Shown: positions 35,247-45,100 of the stretch, one piece after another
Layout: each line of letters opens with the position of its first letter
Position numbering within the stretch: the stretch's first letter is position 1
Position numbers and translations under genes: made by a program
Origin: Verrucomicrobiales bacterium
Lineage (GTDB): Bacteria; Verrucomicrobiota; Verrucomicrobiia; Limisphaerales; JAYPXF01
Assembly (NCBI GenBank): GCA_002715965.1
Contig: PBAL01000066.1
Coordinates: forward strand, 1-47,068
DNA: 47,068 bases
Direction: 5' to 3'
The notes under the pieces: model-generated
The model's database searches: none
What the model was told of the DNA's origin: nothing
The model's input: the letters and a program-made list of their open reading frames with translations, nothing else

Positions 35247-36560
35247 TTAACTTTGTTCTCCAGCCCCAGACCGGCCAACCGGCTTTTGAGACACCTTGGA
35301 TCCCCCGGGGCGGCGGCGTAAGATCGGTTCTTCCACCAACAAGAAGATCACCGCTGCACCACCAAGTGTGATGACCAGAACCAAGCTGGTATTTAGAAAC
35401 GCAAGCCAGACTTCACCGATGTGACCGGCAAACAGGGCCTTCATCTTGGGAAAACCCCAGAACATGAACATTTCGTGAAGCAGGTAGGCTGAATATGAAA
35501 TCTGCGCTACGGGAAAAAAACATCGATGCCCGAGGAACCGCCGGATCGGTTCGATCCAACCTTGCGCATGGATCGATGCCAAAATCAGACCTGCTGTAGC
35601 CATGCAAAAAACCTCCCGATGAAGGCACTCATAAGCCCGGCCTACGGACGCAGGCAGCGACCGAAAGAATGAGTCTTCCAGCACCACCCACTGTCCGGTT
35701 GGAATGCTGGCGATGATAACAATTGTGGCCACGCATCCTGCAACCAGAAGATTAATACTCCCAACGCGCCCAGCGATAAAATGTTGAATCACCGTTCTTC
35801 GATGGACATGCAGATAGGCTGCAAAGACCCCCAGTAGCAAGCCATTGTAGCGCAAGTGGGTATACATGTAGTATTCCCAGAACCAATCGCCCCATTCCGG
35901 CGTGAAAAAAGCCACGTCGAATGGTAACCGAAATCCTTGCTCTCCTGTCAGGTGATGCCATTTCAAAAGAATGGGGATGAGAAAGATCACGACAAACACC
36001 CATCTTTTCCGCCGAAACAAAGGAAACAGGAAACCGACCAGCAGTGGAACCACCAGATAAAACTGCTCCTCGATCGCAAGCGACCAGGTCCACCCGATAT
36101 AGGAATCACGCACGTAATTGTTGATGTAAAGGAGGTTGGACCAAGCGCGTTCCACGTTCTTGCCGTCCATGAAATACAGGGCCAGCAACATGGCGACAAC
36201 GTAGGCCGGGATCAGGCGCCGGATTCGGCGTTTATAGAATCCTCCAAAATCCAAGCGACCGGCATCTTTTTGCTGCTGGAAAAGCTGACCGCCAATAAGG
36301 AAACCGCTAATGACAAAGAAGAGATCGACGGCAAGGTCGCCTTTAGTTACCCAATTCAGCACAGGCCAATGATAGATATCCTGAGATAGAGCGGTCGCTG
36401 CAGCCACCGTATCAGGGCTCCAATTACGGGGTTCTGGGATCTCGTAGGACTGGAATAGCCACGCATGAAACAGAATCACCCAGATTACGGCTATCGCACG
36501 TATGCCGTCTACTGCCGGGTAGGATCGTTCACCGCGCTTGAAAAGTGCGGGAAGATTCAT
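35247..36560 (-). CDS. Acyltransferase-3 family membrane protein (OafA/OatA-like)
   Basis: This 437-residue integral membrane protein has about ten hydrophobic segments. The N-terminus YPAVDGIRAIAVIWVILFHA contains the R-A-x-A-V-x-x-V-x-x-x-H pattern with the catalytic-type His of acyltransferase-3, and FFVISGFLIGG follows. FYKRRIRRLIPAY and WSLAIEEQFYLV are further family blocks. Such proteins transfer acyl groups (often O-acetyl) from cytoplasmic donors to sugars of surface polysaccharides, peptidoglycan or other periplasmic acceptors. No SGNH domain is fused to it. It lies between an ankyrin gene (58 bp) and the NTF2-like gene (13 bp) in the same direction, so it is probably co-expressed. 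Confidence 0.9.
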   Translation of the reverse strand: MNLPALFKRGERSYPAVDGIRAIAVIWVILFHAWLFQSYEIPEPRNWSPDTVAAATALSQDIYHWPVLNWVTKGDLAVDLFFVISGFLIGGQLFQQQKDAGRLDFGGFYKRRIRRLIPAYVVAMLLALYFMDGKNVERAWSNLLYINNYVRDSYIGWTWSLAIEEQFYLVVPLLVGFLFPLFRRKRWVFVVIFLIPILLKWHHLTGEQGFRLPFDVAFFTPEWGDWFWEYYMYTHLRYNGLLLGVFAAYLHVHRRTVIQHFIAGRVGSINLLVAGCVATIVIIASIPTGQWVVLEDSFFRSLPASVGRAYECLHREVFCMATAGLILASIHAQGWIEPIRRFLGHRCFFPVAQISYSAYLLHEMFMFWGFPKMKALFAGHIGEVWLAFLNTSLVLVITLGGAAVIFLLVEEPILRRRPGGSKVSQKPVGRSGAGEQS

Positions 36561-36618
36561 CGCATTATTCAGTCACGTTGTTTCTCATTGTAATGATCCT
36601 TCCCGAATGTGGGCCGGT

Positions 36619-37644
36619 TCAGTTTTCCCTGGTTGAGATCGATTCCGGCAGGGCTTGCAGCATCCCGTTTTGCCGGGCGATATCCGCAGCTGTCTTCCCT
36701 TGATTGTCGCGAATATCCGGGCTGGCTCCGGCTTTCAGCAGCAACTTGGCCAATGCACGATTGCCGCGCTTTATGGCCAAGTGCAGTGCAGTATCTCCGG
36801 CAGAATTACGGGCATCACGATTCGCCCCCTTGCCAAGGAGATATTTCGCGGTTAACGGGTGCCCATTGCCAACCGCTTCGTGTAGTGCCGTCCAACCAAA
36901 ATTAGCCGCTTCATCAATATCTGCCCCCATTTCGAGCAGCAGGGCGCAGGCCTCGGTTTGACCGTGTCGCGCGGCCTCAGCGATGGGCCGGGCTCCATAC
37001 CACCCGGAGCGAGCGGAAACGCTGGCACCCCGTTCCTTCAGAAAGCGAATGACCCTCAATTGACCTGCCGCCGCCGCGAAAGCCATGGCATTGAAAGACC
37101 CGGATGCGGTGGCATTCAGGTTGCCACCGTCCTCTAGTTCGCGCTCCAGTGTTTGTAAATCACCATTGCGCACCGCTCGAAACCATCGCTCGATCGGCTC
37201 ATCCATTCGTCGCCACTCAAACACTTGGGGGCGCCCTGGGGATTCAACGAACAAGGCTCTCGTGTACTCGTATAGTTTGCCATCCTGTGGCTTGTATACC
37301 CCCTCGTAACCGGGGCTTCCGTCTGGTCTAAGCTTGATGCAATGGAGAATGCCATCGTGGATTCTCAACTGAAGAGCATTGTCAGAGCGGCTGCGTCTTA
37401 CCCCATCAAATGAATATGTTTCAAACACCTCACGCTCACCGGTAATCCGCTTGATCCAGTAGCCGCCTCCTCGGTAGGCAATCCACTCACCGGTCACTCC
37501 ATCGAGGATTTCCTCTGAGATCGTGGTGGAAACCTTCTCGCCTGCGGCGGTGTAAACGGCAGGCATAGTTACGAACACGGCACAGAGACCGCATTTCAGG
37601 AAATGTTCGACGAATAGTCTGATTCGCTCGCGATATGTTTTCAT
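36619..37644 (-). CDS. Exported ankyrin-repeat protein, subtype A (copy 1)
   Basis: About 341 residues from MKTYRERIRL, with a hydrophobic export segment (CGLCAVFVTMPAVYTAAG). Residues ~40-150 form a strand-rich domain starting with TGEWIAYRGGGYWIKRI and containing LRIHDGILHC and YEGVYKPQDGKLYEY. About six ankyrin repeats follow, with clean consensus such as GWTALHEAVGNGHPLTAKYLL and GDTALHLAIKRGNRALAKLLL. It would act in the periplasm or at the envelope as a binding scaffold. It closely resembles the gene at 38789-39790 (subtype A copy 2). The start is set by the signal peptide. A frame-open upstream extension reaches 37683 but adds no signal-like residues. Confidence 0.82.
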   Translation of the reverse strand: MKTYRERIRLFVEHFLKCGLCAVFVTMPAVYTAAGEKVSTTISEEILDGVTGEWIAYRGGGYWIKRITGEREVFETYSFDGVRRSRSDNALQLRIHDGILHCIKLRPDGSPGYEGVYKPQDGKLYEYTRALFVESPGRPQVFEWRRMDEPIERWFRAVRNGDLQTLERELEDGGNLNATASGSFNAMAFAAAAGQLRVIRFLKERGASVSARSGWYGARPIAEAARHGQTEACALLLEMGADIDEAANFGWTALHEAVGNGHPLTAKYLLGKGANRDARNSAGDTALHLAIKRGNRALAKLLLKAGASPDIRDNQGKTAADIARQNGMLQALPESISTREN

Positions 37645-37692
37645 AATGTCATCTGTTGCTGTTTCTGCTGGCCACGCACACAATCACATCGA

Positions 37693-38760
37693 TCAAAGCC
37701 CCTTCAATTCAGCCGCCAGCGGGCCGCCGAACCCGAACCTTTTACGGTAGTAGGTTAGTGGACTCTTGCCATCCCGCGCCGTGCGTTGCGGATCAGCACC
37801 TCGCTTCAGCAACCATTTGGCCGCAGCCACAAACTGCGCCCGCTGGTCTTCCGGGCCGTCCGCCAGTCGCCACATGGCCGTGTGCAGAGCGGTATAGCCG
37901 TTGGGTGCCACATGCTTAGGATCAATCCCTTTCGTTTCAAAATAGTCCAGCAATCTGGTCTGGCCCCAATGCGCTGCTACTCGAAGCAGGCCACCGCCGT
38001 GCCGCACCCTTACATTCACATCCGCTCCCTCTGAAACGAGATACTCAACCAGTTCCCGGTGCCCTCCTTGAACGGCCACTACCAACGGCGTTTTTTCAAA
38101 CCAGCTGCGCCGGTTTACATCAGCACCGCGTTCGAGTAGCAGCTGCACCACATCCTTATGACCACAGCCAGCTGCATATGCCAACGCGGTGTAGGAGTTC
38201 TTGGACGTGAAGTCGACGGGAGTGCCCTCATCCAAGAGTTTCTTGACCGCCTTCAGATCACCCGCGCGTGCTGCAATCAGCAAGGCCTGCCCGGGATCAT
38301 CCGCCCGCCACATTTCGATTACCGTGGGGGCCTTCTTGTTGTTTCCCAAGTAGATCGAGCGCGTAATCTCCCAGAAACGTCCTTGAGCCAACTTGAAAGG
38401 CGCCACATAGGCGTTTTCACTTGCAGTCACATTACCGGAGCCGTCCTTTGATACATTGTTGCTCTCGGCGAAATGAGCAATGCCATCTTCGATGAAAACC
38501 TCGATATTGCTGTTCTTCCGAAAGCGAAGTTCTCCCAACTGGCTCCGCAACTCGAAAGTCACTTCTCTGCCTTTGAATGTCTTCGTCCGGTAGCTGTCGC
38601 CCTTATAGCTAATCCAGGTTCCCTCAAGTTGCTGGTTCAGCTTGGCAACCAAGGACTCGCTGCCCGACGGCGCAGAGTATGCCGAAGGCATGAATCCAAG
38701 AAGCATTAGTGGAACAATGAATCTTAGCTTGGTGCGTATGGTTTTGGTGTGGTGTTCCAT
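37693..38760 (-). CDS. Exported ankyrin-repeat protein, subtype B (copy 1)
   Basis: This 355-residue protein has a signal peptide (LRFIVPLMLLGFMPSAYSA). The N-terminal domain begins LEGTWISYKGDSYRTKTF and includes GIAHFAES and FKLAQGRFWEITR. It is the same architecture as subtype A but clearly different in sequence. About five or six ankyrin repeats follow, including NSYTALAYAAGCGHKDVVQLL and TPLVVAVQGGHRELVEYL, ending in KSPLTYYRKRFGFGGPLA. It is closest to the gene at 39881-40945. The gene ends 48 bp before the subtype A copy 1 start and belongs to the same packed series. Confidence 0.83.
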   Translation of the reverse strand: MEHHTKTIRTKLRFIVPLMLLGFMPSAYSAPSGSESLVAKLNQQLEGTWISYKGDSYRTKTFKGREVTFELRSQLGELRFRKNSNIEVFIEDGIAHFAESNNVSKDGSGNVTASENAYVAPFKLAQGRFWEITRSIYLGNNKKAPTVIEMWRADDPGQALLIAARAGDLKAVKKLLDEGTPVDFTSKNSYTALAYAAGCGHKDVVQLLLERGADVNRRSWFEKTPLVVAVQGGHRELVEYLVSEGADVNVRVRHGGGLLRVAAHWGQTRLLDYFETKGIDPKHVAPNGYTALHTAMWRLADGPEDQRAQFVAAAKWLLKRGADPQRTARDGKSPLTYYRKRFGFGGPLAAELKGL

Positions 38761-38788
38761 GACTTTTTTCAGTTGAGATAACAGGATT

Positions 38789-39790
38789 TTATTGGAGTTG
38801 ATTGAGTGCGCGGAGCATGCCGTTCTCCTTGGCTATATCCTTCGCAGTCTGGCCTTTTTTATTACGGATGCCAAGATTGGCCCCCTCTTTCAACAACCAC
38901 TTGGCAAGGCTCAATCGACGAGACTCAATGGCAATATGTAGCGGCGCGTTGCCACTATTGTTCAAGGCGTTGATGTTTGCCCCTTCGCGTAGCAGAAGGT
39001 CCGCCACCAGAGGTCGCCCATGCTTGGCTGCCTCATGCAAGGGGGACCAACCGAACCCGTTCCGGCCATCGATATCCGCACCCATTCCCAGCAGCAACTT
39101 GGCGGCCTCCAACTGTCCGAAGTGCGCTGCCTCAATCAGCGGGCGGGTTCTCCACCAAGCCGAGGGCGTCGCGGGATCAGCACCTTGTTCTTTCAGGAAA
39201 CGAATACTTTCCAATTGCCCCGAGGCGGCAGCCATTGCCATTCCATTATAGGCACCAGGCGCTTCCTGGTTCACATCGAAACCCTTTTTCAAGGCCGCCT
39301 TCAATTGTTTGATATCCCCCGTTCGCACGGCGTGGAACCATGTTTCCATGGTGCTGGATGGATTCCGATATTCCCAGACCTGTGGCCGCCCGAAAGTTTC
39401 GGCAAAAATTCCACGATTAAATTCGTATAGCTTCCCGCCCTGAGGTTTATAAATACCCTCGTATACTCTTGATCCTTGGTGGTTTTCCTTGAAGAAGTGC
39501 AGAATGCCGCCGCTTACCTTCCAAGTGATTGGGTTGGTGGCTGCATTTCTACGAATGCCATCCATGGTGTAGATTTCAAGAATCTCGCGATCATGGGAGA
39601 TTCGTTTGATCCAGTAGCCGCCACCGGTATAACGAAGCCATTGCCCCATGGCATCTTGCCACGCATCGCGCGATCCAGCATCTTCCGCCGAGTGAAGGTT
39701 GCTGGAAACAGAGGTAACCACCGCTGCCGTCAGGCTGAAAAAAAGTTGTTTACTGAGTGTCATTTTAAAATTCCGAGAAATGCTTTTCAT
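38789..39790 (-). CDS. Exported ankyrin-repeat protein, subtype A (copy 2)
   Basis: This 333-residue protein has a signal peptide (LSKQLFFSLTAAVVTSVSS). A start at the internal Met of MTLSKQLFF (39766) is also possible. The N-terminal domain reads GQWLRYTGGGYWIKRIS, SGGILHFFKE and YEGIYKPQGGKLYEFNRG, matching subtype A copy 1 nearly block for block. About six ankyrin repeats follow (GWSPLHEAAKHGRPLVADLLL and NAPLHIAIESRRLSLAKWLL), and both A copies end in a closing helix (DIAKENGMLRAL here, DIARQNGMLQAL in copy 1). It has no enzyme motif. The likely role is protein binding outside the cytoplasm. Confidence 0.83.
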   Translation of the reverse strand: MKSISRNFKMTLSKQLFFSLTAAVVTSVSSNLHSAEDAGSRDAWQDAMGQWLRYTGGGYWIKRISHDREILEIYTMDGIRRNAATNPITWKVSGGILHFFKENHQGSRVYEGIYKPQGGKLYEFNRGIFAETFGRPQVWEYRNPSSTMETWFHAVRTGDIKQLKAALKKGFDVNQEAPGAYNGMAMAAASGQLESIRFLKEQGADPATPSAWWRTRPLIEAAHFGQLEAAKLLLGMGADIDGRNGFGWSPLHEAAKHGRPLVADLLLREGANINALNNSGNAPLHIAIESRRLSLAKWLLKEGANLGIRNKKGQTAKDIAKENGMLRALNQLQ

Positions 39791-39880
39791 GTAGATCAGG
39801 TAACTGGTTGAACGCCTCCGCCAAAAGCGGCGGGAAGTTGTGAACTAAACGAGGGGAAAATATTGGTGCGTTGAATTGCT

Positions 39881-40945
39881 TCACTTGCCTTGGAATTCCT
39901 TGGCCAAGGGTCCTGCCACACCGAAGGCATCCCGGTAGATCGACAAGGGGCTCTTTCCATTGCCGGCAGTAATCAGTGGATCTGCCCCCTTTTTCAGCAT
40001 CCAGCGAGCAACCTCCACAAAGCTGGAACGCCTTTCAGTCGGCCCATTTGCAGCCCGGAATATTGCCGAATGCAACGGTGTCCAACCGAAACCGTTGCGA
40101 TGCTTAAAGGGCACTCCCTTGGAAGCGAGGTAATCCAGCAACTGCGGTTGCCCCCAGAACGCCACTTCATTCATCAGATTCAAGCCGTTGCGCAGTTCAA
40201 TTCCAAGATCCCCACCTTGGGCAACCAGATATTCCAGCACTTCAAGTTGACCGCCCTGCACCGCCAGCGCGACCGGTGACTTGGCAAAGCGCGAACGCCG
40301 ATTGACATCAGCTCCCCGCTCCAAAAGATACTTAACGATACCCAAATGCCCACGCCCCGCCGCGTAAGCCAGCGCGGTGTAGGAGTTTTTCGTCGTGAAA
40401 CCAATCGGTGTACCGGCATCCAATAAGCCCTTGACCTCAGCGAGACGACCCTCTCGAGCCGCAAGCAAGAGGGCCTGACCGGGTTCATCGGCGCGATGCA
40501 TCTCTGCAATCGCCGGTTTTTCGCCATTGCGGCCGAGATAAATTGCCCGCGTAGCCTCCCAGAAGCGGCCGTCGGCGATCTTGAAAGGTGCAGTATAGAT
40601 CTCAGAAACCTTCTCAATGCGGCCATCTGTATGCTTCACCAAGCCATTGCTCTCGGAAAAATGAGCAATCCCACCCCGGATCGAAAGGGCAAGGTCGCAG
40701 GTCTTGCTTTCACCACGGAGCCCCAGTTGATCAGACCATTCAATCACAACCTTGCCATCGCTGAAGGTTTTCGTCTTGCAGCGGTCTCCGGAGTAGCTAA
40801 TCCAGCGCCCCTTAAGCTGCTTCTTAATCCCATCAAGCAGATCACTCTTAGACGCGAGTGCAGCCTCCAAGCTGTTCACAGCAGGTATGTTGACGGTGAT
40901 AAGAAACAGCACCACTGCCCGTAGCGAAGAATATCCATACTTCAT
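39881..40945 (-). CDS. Exported ankyrin-repeat protein, subtype B (copy 2)
   Basis: This 354-residue protein has a signal peptide (LRAVVLFLITVNIPAVNS). The N-terminal domain contains LKGRWISYSGDRCKTKTF, GIAHFSES and FKIADGRFWEATR, as in subtype B copy 1. The ankyrin array (NSYTALAYAAGRGHLGIVKYL and SPVALAVQGGQLEVLEYL) ends with KSPLSIYRDAFGVAGPLA, again matching copy 1. It begins 57 bp after the DUF1579-like lipoprotein gene. With its three neighbours it shows the B-A-B-A gene order expected from one duplication of a two-gene unit. Confidence 0.83.
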   Translation of the reverse strand: MKYGYSSLRAVVLFLITVNIPAVNSLEAALASKSDLLDGIKKQLKGRWISYSGDRCKTKTFSDGKVVIEWSDQLGLRGESKTCDLALSIRGGIAHFSESNGLVKHTDGRIEKVSEIYTAPFKIADGRFWEATRAIYLGRNGEKPAIAEMHRADEPGQALLLAAREGRLAEVKGLLDAGTPIGFTTKNSYTALAYAAGRGHLGIVKYLLERGADVNRRSRFAKSPVALAVQGGQLEVLEYLVAQGGDLGIELRNGLNLMNEVAFWGQPQLLDYLASKGVPFKHRNGFGWTPLHSAIFRAANGPTERRSSFVEVARWMLKKGADPLITAGNGKSPLSIYRDAFGVAGPLAKEFQGK

Positions 40946-41002
40946 ATTGTTTTACTTTCTTGGTTCGTTTTCTTTTTAGATGTCCATCTTGGCGGGAAAC
41001 CC

Positions 41003-41569
41003 TCACTTACGTCGCATTGTCAACTCGCCCTTATTGAATGATCCATCGGCCTTCTTCAATGTGAACGCCCACTGGTGGACATCTTTTCCCGGCTTTGAGA
41101 ACATGACCCTCATCTGGCCCTCCACCCCATCCCAACAGATCCAAGGCCGGACGGTTGTGCCACTCCATCCTGATTCAGTAGCCTTCCATTCCATTCTGCC
41201 ATGACCACCAAAGGCACCAAACCCAGTGCTGAAAAGTCGCTTGGTCTTCGGGTTCCAGCCAATAACCGTCAAATGCCGCAACGGGGCTTCTCCTTCAGGG
41301 TGGAAGACTTTTTCAATAGCCAGAAAGTTGCCATCGTTAATCCAGCGACAGGTCCGCGTAGCTGTGACTCGTGTGACTTTGTCTTCCGAAGTCATCTTCC
41401 CATCGCCGGTCCAGGTTCCAATCAGGCTCTGGAATTGCTTCAAATGCTCGGCAAGGGAGCCGCGATCGATTATTTCGTCGGCACCGGAACATGAACAAAT
41501 CATCAATGTCGCAACCAATGCGGAAATGGAAATGCGGAGAGCGGAAACACGGGAGTAGAATCGGTTCAT
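41003..41569 (-). CDS. DUF1579-like barrel protein, probable lipoprotein
   Basis: This 188-residue protein has a signal ending LVATLMICSCSGAD, where the second Cys fits a lipobox (I-C-S-C), so outer-membrane or periplasmic lipid anchoring is likely. The mature domain begins LIGTWTGDGKMTSED and has WINDGNFLAIEKVF and HLTVIGWNPKTKRLFS strands typical of DUF1579/lipocalin-like proteins. It lacks ankyrin repeats. It is the first gene of the packed minus-strand series that continues with the four ankyrin genes, so it may set the export or localisation of that module. The family call is tentative. Confidence 0.62.
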   Translation of the reverse strand: MNRFYSRVSALRISISALVATLMICSCSGADEIIDRGSLAEHLKQFQSLIGTWTGDGKMTSEDKVTRVTATRTCRWINDGNFLAIEKVFHPEGEAPLRHLTVIGWNPKTKRLFSTGFGAFGGHGRMEWKATESGWSGTTVRPWICWDGVEGQMRVMFSKPGKDVHQWAFTLKKADGSFNKGELTMRRK

Positions 41570-42184
41570 AGTTTTTTATGCTTGGATCTTTTATTACATT
41601 CGTAAGCGGTTTTTAGCTGAACACGAATAGCCAATTGCGTCGCGATTATCAGGAAATTCACGGCGGGCAATCATCTGTCTGTTGTTATAAGCGTGATCCG
41701 AAGGCATTCTGTGTCACCGAAAGTGATTTTTTTTGGTATGCAATGCCACCCAGCAGTAAGGAGGCAGGGACGCTCACGGCGGGCAAGTGGATCGTGACAG
41801 TCTCTCGAAGGATCGGATGAATTTGTTTGCTCAACTGACGCCCTCAACTGTTTCAGCGATTGGCAGAGGTTCTCGGAATTTGGTGTTTGCCGAAAAAGTG
41901 AGTCCTCAGATTGCCTTCCAACGCATTTTGATTCTTTCCGAAACAGATTCAAACCGTGCGACTCCACCACGTTAATGATTTCGAGAGACAAGTCCGACAG
42001 CCTCTGGCAGTCGAAGCCTTAAGAACCACAACGTCATCGAATAGTCAGCTCCACCGGAGAGGGGAACATACAGAAAAGGTGCTACTGCGCCGCAGAAGTT
42101 GGAATACAGATCTGCCGACGTTGTAACTCCCTCCCCCAGAGGATTGGAATGGGGTCAGATAGCTGCAGCGAGGGAAGCCAACTG
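41570..42184. other. Long intergenic region upstream of the ankyrin series
   Basis: This 615-bp gap lies between the kinase gene stop and the start of the DUF1579-like gene. Open frames on both strands are short and unconvincing. The sequence TCACGGCGGGCAA occurs twice (about 41658 and 41775). The region is AT-richer than its flanks and is the natural place for the promoter controlling the ankyrin operon, so the packed genes probably have a start of transcription separate from the kinase. Confidence 0.4.
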
Positions 42185-45100
42185 CTATTTCCAGCGACCG
42201 TTCTTTTCGGTGGCGGCAATCTCCTCCCAGCTCGGCGCCTGCCATCGGAGGAGCATGGCCTCCCTGCGAAACAAGCTATCCGCACCAAAGCTCCTTTCCA
42301 TGGCGTAGACCTGCTGCGTTGCGGCAGAAAAACTCGGGGCATTCAGCCAGGTGCCGCTCCGGCCAGAGAGCCGGCACACCGGTTTCCAGATGCGAGTGTC
42401 CCAGAGCTTGATCGGCTCAGTGCCGATGGTGGAACTCAACAACCGGGTTCCATCCACCGAGTATTGCAGCCGGCTAATCACCAGATTGTGACCGGATAGT
42501 TCCCGCTTTAGTTCGCCCGAATCAACATCCAAAACCATAATTGACGGACGATCTCGGGCGGCCACGACCAACTCCCGGCCATCGGGCGACAAAGCCATGC
42601 CCTGCATCCCTACCCGGTTCGTGACGGCGAGTGTGGCAAGATGTAGCCCCTGTTCCAGATCGTGAACCTCCACGGTGGTTTCCGAGTGAATTGCCATCCG
42701 TTTCCCATCTTGGGATACGCTCCAAATGGAGTTTTGGGCACCCGAGCGGAGATTTCCATGCGCCGGTGAGTAGGTGGACAACACGCGGCGCCCGGCAATG
42801 TCCCAGCGAACCATGGTGAACCCGGCACCGACGGCGGCGTCCCGCCCGCTGACAACCAACATCCCAGCCGCCGGGAGGTGCTCAGCCTCGACCAATCCGT
42901 GATCGAGGCCCAGGGGATAGCGCTCGATGGTGTTGCCATTCAAATCCCATAGCTTGAGCTCCGCCGGGTTCCGCCCAGCGATCAAGATCCGGCGGGGCTC
43001 GAGCCAGAATGCCCGACGATTGTTGCCCCCCAATTCAACGGGCACGGTCAGTTCAGCGTTACCATGGAGCACCACTCGACCGTGTTCCACCGCGACCAAG
43101 CTGGCGCCGTCAGGAGACTCGCTCCATGAGAACGGCATGGTGGCCCCCGAAATCTCAAGCCGCTTTTCGGACCTGAAGGCCGCAGCCGCAGGCGACCAGA
43201 CGAGGATACGCTTGTCCTTGCCGCTGCTGAGCAGCTTCCCGCCGTCCTTGGAGAAATCCACCGACCAGACTTCATCGGTGTGGCCCAGCAAAACGTCCTG
43301 TTCCTCCCAGCTTTCGGTGTCCCAGAGCTTGATGGATTGATCGGCGCCGGCCGATGCCAGAGTGGTGCCATCCGGAGAGAAGGCGAGGCTGGCGATAAAG
43401 CCGTTGTGCCCGGAAAGGAACCGCTCGGCCGGTTCGCCCCGCCCCAGCTTGGCACGGTCGATGATGGCGATTTCCGGATTGAGAAAACCGCAACCGGTGG
43501 CCAGGAAGCGCCCGTCCGGTGAGAAGACCATGGCTTTCATGCGGTCGCGGCCCGAGAACTCTTGCAGGTGCCCCGAGGCCAGATCCAGAATGCCGGCCTG
43601 ATTCCGACCGCCGATGGCCAATGCTTGGCCGGCCGGATCGAAGCAAATGGCTCCGTGGGGGAAAAATCCATCATCCGGAGCCCAGCCGGGCAGGCGCATC
43701 ACTTCCTGTTCCACCCCGGTCTCCATGTTCCACATCCGGATGGTGGCACGTTTGTGGATATAGGCTGCCAGCCGCGTTCCATCCGGCGAGAAGGTGACGG
43801 CCGCAGGGCGCTCCTCGCCCAGTTGCAGGGTCCGCAGCACCTTTGCCGAACCGGCATCCCAGATGCGGATGTGAAAACGCAGCATGTCCGGGCTCCCCAC
43901 CGCGGCCAGTCGCCGCCGATCCGGCGACACGGCCATGAAGCCCGTATTGGAACTAAGTCGCCACCGCAGGGGCTTGTTTTCTTCGTCGAGCGAAGTTTTC
44001 TCCTGCAACTCGATCATCTGGCGGCCTCCCTGAGTCCACAGGCGAACGCCGCCGGAGTCATGATAGGTCGCTACAGTCTCACCACCGTGCAACCAAAAGG
44101 CGGTAAGGGCCCGGGAATCAGCCTCGGCGAGTTCATACAGCGCGCCGGAGCGGCAGGCAGACCACAGCCATCGCCATTCCCACCCACGCAGATCCGTTTC
44201 CCCATCGGTTGGCCGGTGCCGGTCGAGTAGTTCACGGGCCTCGCGCAGGTTCCCCTCGGCGAGGGCCTTGTCACACAGCATCATGTCCGCCGCATAAGCC
44301 TCGCGCAGGGCGATCAGCCGTTGGGCGCGCGCCTTCAGCTCCGCGGCATTGGCCCGCTCGGCTTCCGCGACGGCCCTCTGCCGCATTTTCATCTCCTGCG
44401 CGCGGGCCTCCTCGGCGCTGTCCCGGGCTCGGCGCGCGATCCTGGCCTGCTCAATGCTCACCACGGAGGCTCCGAACAGCACAAAAATGATCGTGCCCAC
44501 CACTCGCAGCATCACGCGATGACGACGGGCGTACTTCTGGACCCGGTAACCCACACTCAGCGGCCGGGCACTGACCGGTTCATGGGCCAGGAAACGTCCT
44601 ACATCCCGGGCCAAGCCGTTCGCACTCTCGTAACGGCGCGAGCGATCCTTTTCAATCGCCTTCATGACGACGAGATCGAGATCACCCGGCACGGCGACCT
44701 TGAGTTTTTCCGGCACCGTGCTGCGGCTCTTGGCCACTACCGTTCGTTCATTGGCCGCCATGGAGCTCAGTCGGCGGGCGGGCGAGGGCGGTTCCTCCTC
44801 GCGAATGATCCGCCGCATCTCGTCGTAGCCTCCGGAGGCGAGGCTCTTGGCATCAAAGGGCGGTTTGCCAGTCAGCAGTTCGTAGAGCAGAACCCCCAAG
44901 GCATAGACGTCGCTGCGGGTGTCGATGTCCAGCCCGCTAAGGGCGGCCTGTTCCGGGCTCATGTAAGCCGGCGTGCCGACAAACTGCTCAAACCGGGTGA
45001 AGAGCGTCTTGTCGGTGAGCCGGCCCTGAGTGGCTTTGGCGATGCCAAAATCAATCACCTTCACCACCGGCTTGTCGCCGTGCCTGGTGATCATGATGTT

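Larger units (their letters stand above)
36619..40945 (-). repeat. Tandem duplication of a two-gene ankyrin unit (B-A-B-A)
   Basis: In transcription order the four ankyrin genes are B (40945-39881), A (39790-38789), B (38760-37693) and A (37644-36619). By eye each B is most like the other B and each A most like the other A, including the N-terminal non-ankyrin domain. The simplest history is an older A/B split followed by duplication of the whole pair. Sequence divergence is high, so it is not recent. Confidence 0.75.
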
